From assembly GCA_001557505.1 (NCBI GenBank), contig LSAX01000005.1:558001-622000 (forward strand): a stretch of DNA of 64,000 bases, in the 5' to 3' direction. This document shows, one piece after another, positions 22,403-33,332 of this stretch; the stretch's first letter is position 1, and each line of letters opens with the position of its first letter. Source of the DNA: Reticulascus tulasneorum (Eukaryota; Ascomycota; Sordariomycetes; Glomerellales; Reticulascaceae). A model generated the notes under the pieces. That model saw only the letters and a list, made by a program, of their open reading frames with translations. It made no database searches and was not told the origin of the DNA. Position numbers and translations under genes: made by a program.

Positions 22403-23470
22403 TATTTCCCCAAAACCATAGGACGGCCCCAAGGAGAGAGATGAGGAGTGGAGAAGTGTAACGATGCGAACTCTCAGGTCAAACAAGCGAGTCCTGGGCT
22501 TCATTTTGTATATAGTGTTTATGTGTCAGAAGGGATTAGACGACTTTGAACATTTGAATAAGGGACCCATTTTAACCTCAATCAACAAACTAAGACTTAA
22601 ATAAATTTGAGAGGGATGCATGACACTCTTCACTTTTTGCAGGATTAAATATTGACACCATTTGGGATCCCTTCGATCACTGCCCAAGTGGTGATCTAAG
22701 AAAGGCATTGGCGACAGCGGTTAGATTCCTGGGCTATGAAGATGGAATGCAACTCGGATATCGATTCGAAAAGATGCAAGCATCCGCCCAAGATCGCTAA
22801 GACTAGCCACGACAACGTTGCCAACGAAGACTGGAGCTTGAATTGCTGGTATCGAGCCCCCCACCACCCCCCGAATGGCGAAGTATGTTCGGAACTTCCA
22901 TGTTGTTCTTAGCCCTGGCGACAGCAGTGCAAATGCATGCCACGCCGGAGTCGCTTCCTCTGGGGTGCTGGCGGTATGTCTGGCCACTCGGTATTGCGTT
23001 GCCGCACGAAAACCGAGTAGGTGGGTAGCACCTAGGTGCGGTTGTGCGAACACCCAGACATAGGCTACTCGTTATGGTTTGCGCAGCAGACGGATCTCCT
23101 GAAATAACTTCTCGGAAGATGGAGGGACATTATACCATTTCACAGAATGCGTCAGCTTGCGGAATGAGGATCACGGAGGACCGCACCGGTGGAAGAAGTT
23201 CGGACCACCGAGTCGTTCGAGGATCTGAAGGACGGCGATCTTGAGAGGCCAGGCTGCTTAAGACCTGAAATAAACATGTCAAGCGACAGTTGGGGCCAGG
23301 GAGATCTGTATATTGAGGTATCATATTCCATTAACTCATCATGATCGAGTAGTAATTTCAAATTACTTTATGCTTCACTCCTGCCCTGCCCGTATCCTGT
23401 CCCAAGTCCGGCAGAACCTTTGCCTCGTTACCTAATGCCACTATTGTTAAACGTTAGCTATGTTACCGAA
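22403..23470. other. gene-free stretch, right edge of the enzyme block
   Basis: 1.07 kb between convergent genes, containing two 3' ends and no recognisable coding sequence. It marks the change from the oxidative gene block to unrelated conserved genes. Confidence 0.5.
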
Positions 23471-24157
23471 CTATGCAACTTGATCATGCTCACATCTATC
23501 AAACAGATAGTAAGACGTGACGAGTAGGATAGGCATCGCTACCATTGTAGCAACCCATTTCCTCGCCGCCCGGTTATACGACTTTCTGTATTCCTTGCTC
23601 GCTGGGTTCAGAGGTTTCGGTACTTGCTGCGTGGCCTGTGGCAATACGGGAGCAGGCGAGATAGGTGCAGGTGCTCGCTCAGATACGCGGGACCCAGATA
23701 TCTTAGGACTTGCCGTCAGTGGAGTGGGCTTCGCGCTACTCGTCTTTTCTGGTGATGGTGCCCCAGCACCCACTGCTGCCGTCTTCTTAGGTATGACTGT
23801 AGATTGGGTCTTGGTCGCTGGGGCAATAACTGTAGTCTTCTTGGCCGTCTTCGGCACTTTCAGGCTCGAGCTCGCCGCGGCAGGTGAGACGGTGCTGGCT
23901 TTCGCTGGAGATGCAGTTTTCTTTGTGGCGGTCGCGGTGGTGCTCGCGTTCTTTTTGCCCGTAGCCGCGGCTTTCTTGACTTTGGGGGCACTCGCAGTCA
24001 TGGCGGGAGAAGAGGATGGAGTAGAAGTGGTCTTCGCGCGGGTGGCATAGCATCGTGGTGGCATTGCACGGTAGAGTGTATTCCCTGCAACTGTTCTAGA
24101 GGGGGAAGCCAGCCAGCTCATTGTCGAGAGAGCCCTCTGCAAAGATAATTGCGACAT
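23471..24157 (-). CDS. low-complexity mitochondrial membrane protein, function unknown
   Basis: Single exon, 228 aa from the start at 24157; an in-frame ATG at 24247 would add 30 residues. I prefer 24157 because the protein then begins with an Arg/Ser-rich, acid-free amphipathic segment (SLQRALS...RCYATRAK) typical of a mitochondrial presequence. Residues about 50-165 are Ala/Lys/Thr/Pro/Ser-rich low complexity. Close to the C-terminus a conserved-looking segment, YRKSYNRAARKW, leads into one hydrophobic helix (MVAMPILLVTSYYLF). This gives a single-pass, tail-anchored-like layout. I do not recognise a named family; a mitochondrial inner-membrane location is inferred. Confidence 0.7.
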   Translation of the reverse strand: MSQLSLQRALSTMSWLASPSRTVAGNTLYRAMPPRCYATRAKTTSTPSSSPAMTASAPKVKKAAATGKKNASTTATATKKTASPAKASTVSPAAASSSLKVPKTAKKTTVIAPATKTQSTVIPKKTAAVGAGAPSPEKTSSAKPTPLTASPKISGSRVSERAPAPISPAPVLPQATQQVPKPLNPASKEYRKSYNRAARKWVATMVAMPILLVTSYYLFDRCEHDQVA

Positions 24158-24838
24158 GATGAAGTTTGACGTGGTAGGTTCCGAAGGGACCTGGAATAGT
24201 CGGTCAATGCCCTGAGATGATTGTTTATAGTCGTCAGCCGTCGCCAACTCGAATGTGGAAAACTTCTTTGGACAAGCAAGCTAAGCTCATGTCGTTACGT
24301 GCTGCAGACGCGATAAGTGTGCCTAGCTAGCAAGTAGGGTTAATACGCCCCAGTTCTCTTGTCAACACAGCATCATGACTGCATGCAATCCAGTTCCAAT
24401 TTACCGTGGTCGCGTCGTGTCGTGATTTGTGGTAGGGATTGGCAACTTGGAAATTCATGCGTGCCTCCACTTTTGAAATTGACTGGTTCCTGGCTACCGA
24501 TTGCGGGGGCAATTCCTGGCACCCCTGGCAAGGTACCTGATTTTGGACACGATGCGGGGATTAAGTCGGCCAGCTGCTGACAGCTGGAGCCCCTGCTCCC
24601 TGCTTCCCTTGAACCTTTGAATGCATGTGAAGATCTACAAGCCGCTAGTTTGGAATTAACCAACCCGGTTTATTCAGGTCAACATTGCAATGAGTAGTTT
24701 ATAAGTCTATTTGCCGAAACTTGCTCTACCACATACATATCCAGCATGAGGAGATATGTAGAGAGAAAGAAACGATGAAACCATACAAAGTTCTTCTTAG
24801 AAGAAAAGTGCTTCAGGCATTCTTACCGAACCATTCCC
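24158..24838. other. gene-free stretch
   Basis: 681 bases between two co-oriented genes on the minus strand (upstream of the low-complexity protein, downstream of the P450). Nothing recognisable. Confidence 0.45.
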
Positions 24839-26654
24839 CTACTCCGGCTTCCGTCTCCTGATTCTGATTCGAACCCCAGATGGTGGGAAGTTTGCCTCGA
24901 CCAGCCACTTGTTTGGTGGTCTCTGGCCATGATAATCAGCCGGGAACTCCACTTCGTAGTTCATCAACACATATGCAATGATCATCTTCAGCTCGAAGTC
25001 GACCAGAAACCGGCCAGGGCAGGAGTGCTTGCCATGTCCAAACGTGAGGAATTGCGGCCCCGTGGTCACAAACGAGAGGTTGCCCCCCTTGTTGTCTGAT
25101 GATTCTCGAGCCCGGGTATATCTGAATGGGTCGAACTTTGATGGATCCTCGAAGATATCCTCGTTGTAATGGATAGGGTAGCTGAGCATAGACAGCATGC
25201 TTCCCTTGGGTAGCTCGATCCCATCTTCGGTTTTAAGTCCATCTACCATTACTTTTCTCAGCATTGATCGGTTCGGAAACGAGTTGATGCGCATGGTTTC
25301 TCGCGCCACGCTATCGGCTCTCGTCATTCTAGCAACATTTGCCCTGGTCCACGCCTGGTCTTGGTTGCTGCTGCCAATGATCTGGACTACCTCGTCCCTA
25401 AGTAGAGAGACGGTATCATGCTCCGGGTTTGACGCGATGATGTTAAGAATCATATTGGTCGTAGCAAGCGCAGTCTGGTGCATTGATCCGAGCTGTAACA
25501 GATTAGCGAGTGCTGGTTGAGGTTTGCCATCGCTTCTCACATTGGCCAGGGCCAGCCGTCCGGCGAACTCATGATCGTTTAGTTCCTGGGACCTGTTTGC
25601 TTGCGCGTAACGTATCATCATCTGCATATGATCTTGCGGTTCGAGGTCGGGATTCTTTTCAATCTCCTTGAGGAGTTGCATCCGCTTTTCGAACTCCGGT
25701 ATAATCAAGGTATGGAAGTGTTTAGCTGCCTGTCGAGCCGGGAATGCGACAAGGGGACCAAGGACCGGCCGTAGGAAGGCTGGGAGAGCGCCAACTCCCC
25801 CAGCTGTCAGGACTATTCCATCAATGAGCTTGAGAGAGGTTTTGAGATACTCTTCATCCCGACCTAGACTGCGGGTAAGCATGAATTTTTCATATATACG
25901 CGTTCACGAGCAATCGAGACATACAGAGTGGGAGCCCGACGGTAAAGCGACTTGAGCCTTGGGCCACGACCATCCTCAATGTCTCTAGAAGGTTGATTTC
26001 TCGCCACTCATTTGTATCGGTCCCAAAATACTTATCAAATGCGACGGAAAGCTCATCCTTCAAGGCGATGCTGATGTTCTCGAGGACGGCGTTCATTTCC
26101 CTCTTGACCAGCATCCCGGGCCAAGCATCCACAACGTACCTGCCAGCATGTTACTCAGATGCCTAAGATCATATGTCGAGCTGGAATGCAAACCTCTCCT
26201 GTCCCAGGCTATACTTGACCTGGTCGATGTCGGCAAATGCGTCGCCTACGCTGAGAACATGATCGGGCTGTGCCAGCAGCCATCTCATCGAGGAATTGGC
26301 GATAATTACCTCGTCTCTGACTCCTAGTCCTGGGATAAGCACTGTCCTACCTATTCTCCCGAACTGATATTCTTGATTAGACTTTCACAGGCTGCGCATA
26401 ACCGAAGGGACGAGAAAGCACACCTTCTCGTATGCCTCACGGAACACGTCGGCAGCATTGCGATGAAAGGCCCAGCGAGTGGCTAAGCTAAAGTACCGCT
26501 TCCCAGGGCGTTCCCGTACCAATGGCAAATTGAGAGGATACTTGGCGGAGAATAGGTGTTGAAAGATCAGTAGTGAGAAGACCAGGACAGTCCCACCGAG
26601 TAAGACGGGGCTGGTGACAAAAGGAATACCAGCCAAGGACGACGGTGGGCCCAT
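24839..26654 (-). CDS. cytochrome P450 monooxygenase (ent-kaurene oxidase/CYP503-like)
   Basis: Microsomal haem monooxygenase. Exons 26424-26654, 26194-26363, 25921-26139 and 24839-25868 give 549 aa. A transmembrane anchor (LLGGTVLVFSLLIF) lies near residue 20. The I-helix is MHQTALATT rather than AGxDT, as in the fungal kaurene-oxidase-like group. The ExxR pair is ETMR, the PERF-like region is FDPFRY, and the haem-binding loop is FGHGKHSCPGRF with the axial cysteine. An upstream in-frame ATG at 26759 would add 35 residues before the anchor; 26654 gives a more usual P450 N-terminus. It could supply the first hydroxylation for the neighbouring oxidoreductase block, but a mitochondrial-type gene lies between, so membership is uncertain. 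Confidence 0.9.
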
Positions 26655-27621
26655 TTCGAAGCTTCGCGCAGCCAAGTGTATTGATGAGAATGGAGACGCT
26701 CGCGACAAGGATGGACCAGCAGAAGCAGCTGATGTCCAGCGTGATGATGAAAGAGACACGTCAAAAGGTTGATAATCGCATCTTCACGGGACTACACAAT
26801 GTCCGATAGGAATCTGTCGCAAGCATGCAATTGCTCGCCAATCTCACGAAATTCTGTTTTAATATCGCAACTAGAGGACAGCAAGCCCTCGGCAGTGCTC
26901 TTTGCATATTGGCGGCTGATATGATGTTTACCAGTGAATGGTCCAGCGTAGCACAAGCAGCCTATACTCCAAACCAGTATCCCTGATGCGGAGCCCTCTT
27001 ATTAATATATGGATTCGGTAAATCACTCCTCCCACGCCGTTCCATCTCGGTATCTTGAGTCGCCACATGGAATTATAAGATTTCCTGAATTGTGATTTCT
27101 TCATGAGACAGAATCGGGAATGTTATCAAGCAGCGAGCTTGACTTGGATTTCCAGACACGTTTGCTGGAATATGTCAGGTAATTACAGATACGCATCGAC
27201 ATGTGTGGCACGGCGTTTTAGGCACGCAACCCCGCCCCGTAGATAGCACCAACAAAAACTGCAGATTACAATAGCAGCGCCTTATCTAGATCGGTTGATT
27301 ACGATACCCTGTGGACGGGGTCTGGTGGGCTTCGAGGTTGGATATATGCCACTACGTTGGACTCGTCTAGGTTTGTTCATCCCAACTCAAAATCATGGCT
27401 CGAGCAATCAAGGGAAGCAACGACATCAATAATGTCAATAACATGTGTATAGCTCATTGCAGGGCAATTTATCGACGCTGGTTCTGCTCGTTTTGACATA
27501 TCGCTTGCGCATGGGAAAGACAGGTCTGAGTTTCGAATAATTTTACATGTTTGCTCGTTCTATGTGGCAGCCAATGCCACATCTAAATCTATGCCGAAAT
27601 GCTATGACATGTACTCTGTGA
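26655..27621. other. gene-free stretch upstream of the P450
   Basis: Just under 1 kb; presumed P450 promoter plus the 3' region of the small gene at 27622. It contains ACCCCGCCCCG at 27229-27239. Nothing else recognisable. Confidence 0.45.
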
Positions 27622-27945
27622 TCAAGATGAAGAACCACCAAACCGCACAATGCCGTTCTTAATCCTCCGGTCGATGCCCTTGGCCATCTTCTCTAGAGGC
27701 AATTTGTTGTCGATTCTTTGGACCATCCGCGATACGGGTGGCTCGACACGCTTGATGCTCATCTCCACGCGAGGGGTAAAGTAGCTGAGATTTCGTTCCC
27801 ATCGAGGAGCCCATTTCGCCGTCTGCAGAGCTAGGCGCTCTTCGGCACCAGGGAGGATGAAGTAGAGAGGGGCAAAGGCGCCAACACCTGCTACACCGTA
27901 GCAGAGTGCCTCTGTGGACTTGACGGTAGGGATTCGTGGAGGCAT
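27622..27945 (-). CDS. small conserved membrane-associated protein, function unknown
   Basis: Single-exon, 107 aa. An N-terminal hydrophobic segment (ALCYGVAGVGAFAPLYFILPG) could span a membrane. It is followed by a basic, helix-forming region with regularly spaced Arg/Lys (PRVEMSIKRVEPPVSRMVQRI, GIDRRIKNG). The composition is coding-like and the frame is intact, and it resembles small conserved Pezizomycotina proteins without an assigned role. A mitochondrial or ER membrane protein is plausible, but I cannot name the family. Confidence 0.65.
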   Translation of the reverse strand: MPPRIPTVKSTEALCYGVAGVGAFAPLYFILPGAEERLALQTAKWAPRWERNLSYFTPRVEMSIKRVEPPVSRMVQRIDNKLPLEKMAKGIDRRIKNGIVRFGGSSS

Positions 27946-29513
27946 GATGAACTCTATGGTGGGAATTGTGCTTAGTATGTGACATGGATGAACTGGGGGA
28001 AGGTTTCCGGATTGGTAGATGATGATACTTACAAGGTGTGGATGAAAGCCCGATGGGAGAGGAGATGTTTAGACCGGATGGGTGGTCTGATGGTTGAGGA
28101 GGGCGGCAGGCGTGTACAAAGATACTTGTATGTACGTACTACCTGATATCTAGCGACAATTTGCTGTTGTCCTGATCTGAGGCAGCTGCGGTCGGTTATG
28201 AGTTAAGTTCGAAGGATGAGGTCAAGCGAGTATAAGTCGTTGACGAATACAATATCGATGATTTGATGAGAGAGATGAATGAAAGGTCGGGGCCACCAAG
28301 GGAATGGGATATACTTGACCTTATTAAAGGGCAGCCAGTGTGGATGATGTATCACAAGTGCTCGACAGCGTGCGGGGTAGGAGAAGGGAACCAGCGTCAC
28401 GCGGTCAGCCACCCAATCCTCTCATCACAAACGGAACTCTGAGACGAGACCGCTGTGGCAATGGTCCCTTGCAAGTCAGCCCCATCAGGTGGTAGGACTG
28501 TAATGCTAAACCTACACTACCTGTCCTGGCGCACTTGGCTATGGACTGATCGACGCCTCTCTCTTCAGTTGATGAGTGGTCCCCGTCGCTGCAAACAGAC
28601 CTCTCCATCTTCGGGCAGGCTTCCATCAGTGAAGCGATCCTCCATCCAGGCGCGATAGCCATGCTTGATGGAGCTGACACTTAATGAGCCGTTCAGAACT
28701 CTCGTGTCGCTTGATAAACCATTCCGACACTCAGAATTTAGTGATGAATTGAATTGCCATGAGGCCCCCCTCGAAAGACGTCGGTGCGATGGATCCAACT
28801 CTGATCTCTATCAGGCAAGCGGCCATCCATGGTGGGGCTGTGCTTACTCCCTGCCAGTACTTCCCCGCGGGGAAGTGGAACATACCAAGACGCGCTATGT
28901 TGCCACCTTGCGTGCTAACTCTCCACTAAACTCAGGAAGGCCATCCCCTATCCGGTACATGAGATAAGTACTCCGTAACTACGGTAGCTATGAAAGGTTA
29001 GGCAGATTCGAGATGGCGGTACCATGGCCAAGCACTGACCAGCACGACCAGCAAGTCAAACCAACAGCATGTGATCAACAATAAGCCCTGATGAAGCTGT
29101 AATAATGGCAGTGAAGCTGAGGGCATACCATAGAGATTGATGCCGACTTTACAAGATTTCCCGCCAGGTCCAGTGCTACATTTCACGATGCTTCACAAGT
29201 CCAACGACTTCATCGGCAGAGTCAGCACTCATGAGCAATCACCAAGATTCGGCGATGGACAGATGTAATGCCTGTTGCAAGACAGGGTATTTAGTGACGA
29301 TTTGTGAAGTTAGGTGGTTCACACCCCAAAACCTCCAGATCGGGCTATAATATCGATAGAGGTTTCAATGACGCCAAACACCATATTTCGGTCCCAGAAT
29401 GAGCTGCTCCAACCCCAATCCAACCCTAGAAGCAATTCCATACCGCGGTTGATTCTGTCCTGGGTAGCCGACCTCCTTCAATCTCACAGCACGATCATGG
29501 CATCGATATTACG
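27946..29513. other. gene-free stretch
   Basis: 1.57 kb between two minus-strand genes. Several open frames under 105 codons exist on both strands but none has motifs or coding-like composition. Nothing else seen. Confidence 0.45.
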
Positions 29514-30038
29514 CTACACCGATGGCAAACATATCGACTTCCCAACCTGCAGCCTGTCACAATTGAGGCCCAAATTTTCCCTCAGCAGGTCTTCCACGCT
29601 AAACTTGTGTTTCTCCGCAATGCCCCAGCAGGTATCCCCAGGAGAAATCTTGTATGGAACGGCATCCTTTCCGCAACCAGCTGGAACTGGTGTCTTTGTC
29701 CGATAGAGGTACCAGAAGACTAGAAGTAGGAAGAGACCGGCAAGTACAAAAAAGTTGAGTAATGGCTGGTTCGCTTGCCGCCACGATACCTGCTCCTCCT
29801 TCCACGGTTGTGGGCGGCCTGAGCTCGGTATGAATGGTTCGGCATCTGGCGACTCGGTCGGTGCAGGACCGTCGGACACACGGGTCAACCGGCCGTATTG
29901 CGCTCCTGCTGGGCCCTCCCAATAGCTGCCGTCGGAGTCGCGGTAGGTATATATCTGCTCATCAGCATCGTAGCCGACGCGGGTCATCCCCTCAGGCAGC
30001 CGCTCCTCGTCGGTGTCATATTGCGAGAAGCGAGACAT
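29514..30038 (-). CDS. single-pass membrane protein with C-terminal LysM domain
   Basis: 174 aa, single exon. The start at 30038 (MSRFSQYDTDEERL) was chosen because the sequence before it is not protein-like. Order: acidic hydrophilic N-terminus of about 100 residues with a Tyr/Gly/Trp-rich stretch (YTYRDSDGSYWEG), one transmembrane helix (LLNFFVLAGLFLLLVFWYLY), and a LysM domain of about 45 residues (PYKISPGDTCWGIAEKH ... LQVGKSICLP). There is no signal peptide, so a type II or tail-like topology places LysM on the far side of the membrane. Most fungal LysM proteins are secreted chitin-binding effectors; this architecture differs and its ligand is unknown. Confidence 0.82.
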   Translation of the reverse strand: MSRFSQYDTDEERLPEGMTRVGYDADEQIYTYRDSDGSYWEGPAGAQYGRLTRVSDGPAPTESPDAEPFIPSSGRPQPWKEEQVSWRQANQPLLNFFVLAGLFLLLVFWYLYRTKTPVPAGCGKDAVPYKISPGDTCWGIAEKHKFSVEDLLRENLGLNCDRLQVGKSICLPSV

Positions 30039-31370
30039 GGCCGGGACTATCGTAGATGACGAGGAACAGGAGAGGTATATTCCAAGAGCGTGAGATCCGT
30101 TTAAAATTGCCGCCCGATGGCAAAGAGGATAGGCTCTGGAGGGAGAGGGTCGAGTGAAGTCTTGGAGAACGATGTCAGCATTGAGTTGCGGCTTGCGGCC
30201 GTGTATGGTGGCTTGGTGTTTGAAGGCGGAGGGGCTGACACGCACCTACGCACGTTCGTACAAGACCATTGTGCAACCAAACCGAGGCAAGAACTACGTC
30301 ACTTGCTTACGTCATAATTTTGATGTTCCACAAACGCTGCCGTCGTCTTTCCTGCAACTACAGAGACACTTTTTCGCGTTGTTGTAATAAGTGAATGACA
30401 ACGGAAGCACAAATCCTCTCCAATCGTCATAAACACCGAAGTTTGCTCGCGGCTTTTGTCGTGTGTGATCAAATTTCTAGTGGGTGGCCCACCTGTCCTA
30501 AAATGGAATGTGTGGGTGCAATGCCGGCAAGCCTCCAACGCTTGGCAACTGCGAGTAGACAATTGGCAGGTGCTGGAAATGATTCAATGCGGACTTTACA
30601 TCTACCGTCGGTGCAAGTTCACATCCCAGAACCGGAACCTCGTCCCGCACCAACTCACCGGCTGCTCCGTTCTGATATTCGGCCTCAATCTTGTCCCCCA
30701 TCACAGGTGTGGTATAGACTCTAACTAAGGTAGCTAGGACCGCCCCATGGGTTTCAGTGATTGGCGTTATCGGAACCAGCCATACCCTTCGTCCTGAATA
30801 CAACATATCGCACACTCTCTCGAGTGTTGAAGCTTGTTTGATGCGCTTATTCGCAAGACAGTTCCAGGCTTCAATTCTACCATGACTGATCGAATGAAGT
30901 AACCCTAGCTTCGCCTTGTCTCCTTGCACATCGTGACGGCTATTGCGCTGTCTGCTTCTTGAGCCCCACTGGCCCGAGAAGCACCAAGCAGACCAATAAA
31001 TCCCGAGTTTGCGGCACCCATCTTCAAGAGGTGAGAGTAAAGTGCAACATGCCCAGTATGGTGTGGTATTCAGGGAAGAATCTACGATATGAGGCTCTCG
31101 ACATCGCAACAACATTGGCTTACCTCATCTTGCTCCACCATTCGTATACCTTTGATTCGTGGAGAAATTGTACCGAATTGCGCTTATTGAAAGACCTCAG
31201 TGTAATCCCATGGGAGAGCTCACCTATGAGACGAAGCAAACTGATACTGATATAAGTTTATGCGTATCTGCGCCTGAGTTTGGGCTGTTTCCATAAGGAT
31301 TCAAAATTGCAAGACTTCGAACACTAAATACGTACCCAGCGCAGACTATCTCTATTGCCAAACAGACAGC
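30039..31370. other. gene-free stretch between LysM protein and GH43
   Basis: 1.3 kb between divergent start codons, so both promoters lie here. A 205-codon open frame on the minus strand (30498-31115) is discussed among the findings; I could not support it as a gene. Confidence 0.4.
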
Positions 31371-33332
31371 ATGAGTACACTTAAAGATGAGGTCAAGTTC
31401 CTCAATCCTATCATTCGGGGTTTCAACCCGGATCCAACAGTTTGTGTGGTGCCTGCAACTGATACAGCCCCAACGACGTACTTTCTCTCTACCTCGACCT
31501 TCGAGTACTTCCCAGGCTGCGCGATCTACTCTTCCATAGACCTGATAAACTGGACCTTGATTGGCCATGCTCTCACTCGCAAGAGTCAGATCGAGCTGAG
31601 GACGATCGAGCCAGGGGCCGGGAGTTGGGCCAGCACTTTTCGCTACCGGCCACAGGAAAAGCGTTGGTACCTAGCAAATGGCCTCTTCCAGAGATACCGG
31701 CCGTCCACCGATGTAACGTGTTTCCAGAACTGTGGTGATTGACCAAAAGCTCATGTGTATGAAGGAGCGAATCTTCCCAAGGGGGTTTTATGTGTGGACT
31801 GACAACATCTGGGATGACGACGCATGGTCAGATCCAGTCTATTTTGACAATCCCGGATTCGATCAAGATGTAAGTTGGACTGTAAATCTTGTCTTGATCA
31901 ATTACTCACAAAATCGCAAAGCTTTTCTGGGACGATGACGGTAAGGCGTATCTGTCCACAACCGTTCGCCTAGCTCGCCGCACTCCGGGGTTGAAGCTCA
32001 AGGACTTCGCCATTCATGTATCGGAAATAGACCTTCCGACAGGTAGGACCCTTACCCCTCCTCGGGTGATTCGTGAGTCGCCGCATGGCATTGCTGAAGG
32101 CTCACACATCATTAAACGCGGTAAATATTACTTCCTGTTCACTGCCGAAGGAGGCACGGAGGCCGGCCATCAGGAATGGGTGCTCAGGAGCGAGGTGGGA
32201 CCCTACGGTCCTTGGGAGAGCCAAGGAAAGCCACTGTGGTACAACGGACCGAACGAAGAGGTGCAACGAACAGGGCATTGCGATGTCTTCGAAGATGACC
32301 GTGGCCGGTGGTGGGCAGTTATGCTAGGTGTTCGCCCTGTGAAAGTCAACGATAGTTATCTCGAGCCTCAATTGGGTAAGTATTCGACATAATCCATCAG
32401 CCATAGGCAGATCTCTGACCTCTACACTCTAGGCAGGGAGACCTTTTTAGTTAAAGTTGACTGGGACGACGACTGGCCCATCTTCAACCAAGGGCAAAAC
32501 ATAACGCTCCAAACTGTGGGCAGGGAGCCAATGCAAACATCAAATATCGCCAGTGAAGATAGGGTCAACTGGAAGGCAGATCTTTCACAGTCGAAGCTGG
32601 AGCTAGGATGGTACCAAAAGAGTTCGTGGCTTCTTCCGAAAGAACTTCAGATTACAAACAGCTCATGAGTAGCCAGATACACCCATTAAGCCCTGTTTTA
32701 GTCTAGCCGAGAGACCCGGGTACCTTCGATTACACGGAAACTGCTTTGATCTTTCGAGCCCCGAGGCGCCGGCAATGCTGTTGAGAAAGCAGACCTCCTA
32801 CAATGAGTGCTTTAAAGCCAAGATGATATTTCAGCCGCGTAGGCTAGGCTACGAGTCTGGAGTGGTTCTTTGGTGGAACCAGTTTTCCTACGCTACTATT
32901 GGCATTACCATGGCCGACCCGGGCGATGAACAAGCCGAGGTGCAGACGGTCATTTCCAGGGAACCAACAGGCAAAGCAGGATCATCAAAGGTAAGATGCA
33001 TCGCCCATTCTCTAAATATTGATAAACAGAGCTGAAATGGAATGTAGACGTCATACCCAGTTTTGAATTCCAGTAGGCAAGTCGAATCCCCACTAAACAC
33101 GGCGAAGCCTGTGGAGCTGGTCATAGAAGCCACGCCAACTGAGTATAAGCTCTCCATTTCTATCGCCGATATCAAGGCCAGCTTTTCTATTTCTTCGCAG
33201 GTTTTGACGGTGATGCCACCTGTGGGTGGAGCGTTTGCAGGAGTGATGTTCGGGGTTTACGCGTTTGGACGTAGCGAGCCAGTTCTGGACCCGTCAGACT
33301 TCTTCGATATCCAGATGCTGGAGAGAAAGTGA
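31371..33332 (+). CDS. GH43-family glycoside hydrolase (beta-xylosidase/arabinofuranosidase type), intracellular
   Basis: Hydrolyses arabinose- or xylose-containing oligosaccharides with inversion. Six exons (31371-31712, 31765-31869, 31922-32375, 32433-32621, 32677-32990, 33048-33332) give 562 aa. The catalytic base aspartate is in NPIIRGFNPDPT near residue 20 and the general acid glutamate is in GIAEGSHI. The five-blade propeller is followed by a C-terminal beta-sandwich (PGYLRLHGNCFDLSSP onward), as in xylosidases of this family. There is no signal peptide, so a cytosolic enzyme acting on imported oligosaccharides is likely. Several in-frame stops in a naive reading are explained by five short introns. 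Confidence 0.9.

Noticed and set aside
7186..27235. ACCCCGC/TACCCCG(C/G) as a cluster-specific regulator motif
   Set aside because: It occurs in several cluster promoters, but a 7-mer is expected about eight times by chance in 64 kb on both strands, and it also occurs at 55654 outside the cluster. Not enough to claim enrichment without a count.
31713..33047. GH43 gene as a pseudogene because of several in-frame stops
   Set aside because: All stops fall in five short GT-AG introns (49-57 nt or so) whose removal gives one 562-residue frame with both catalytic residues.
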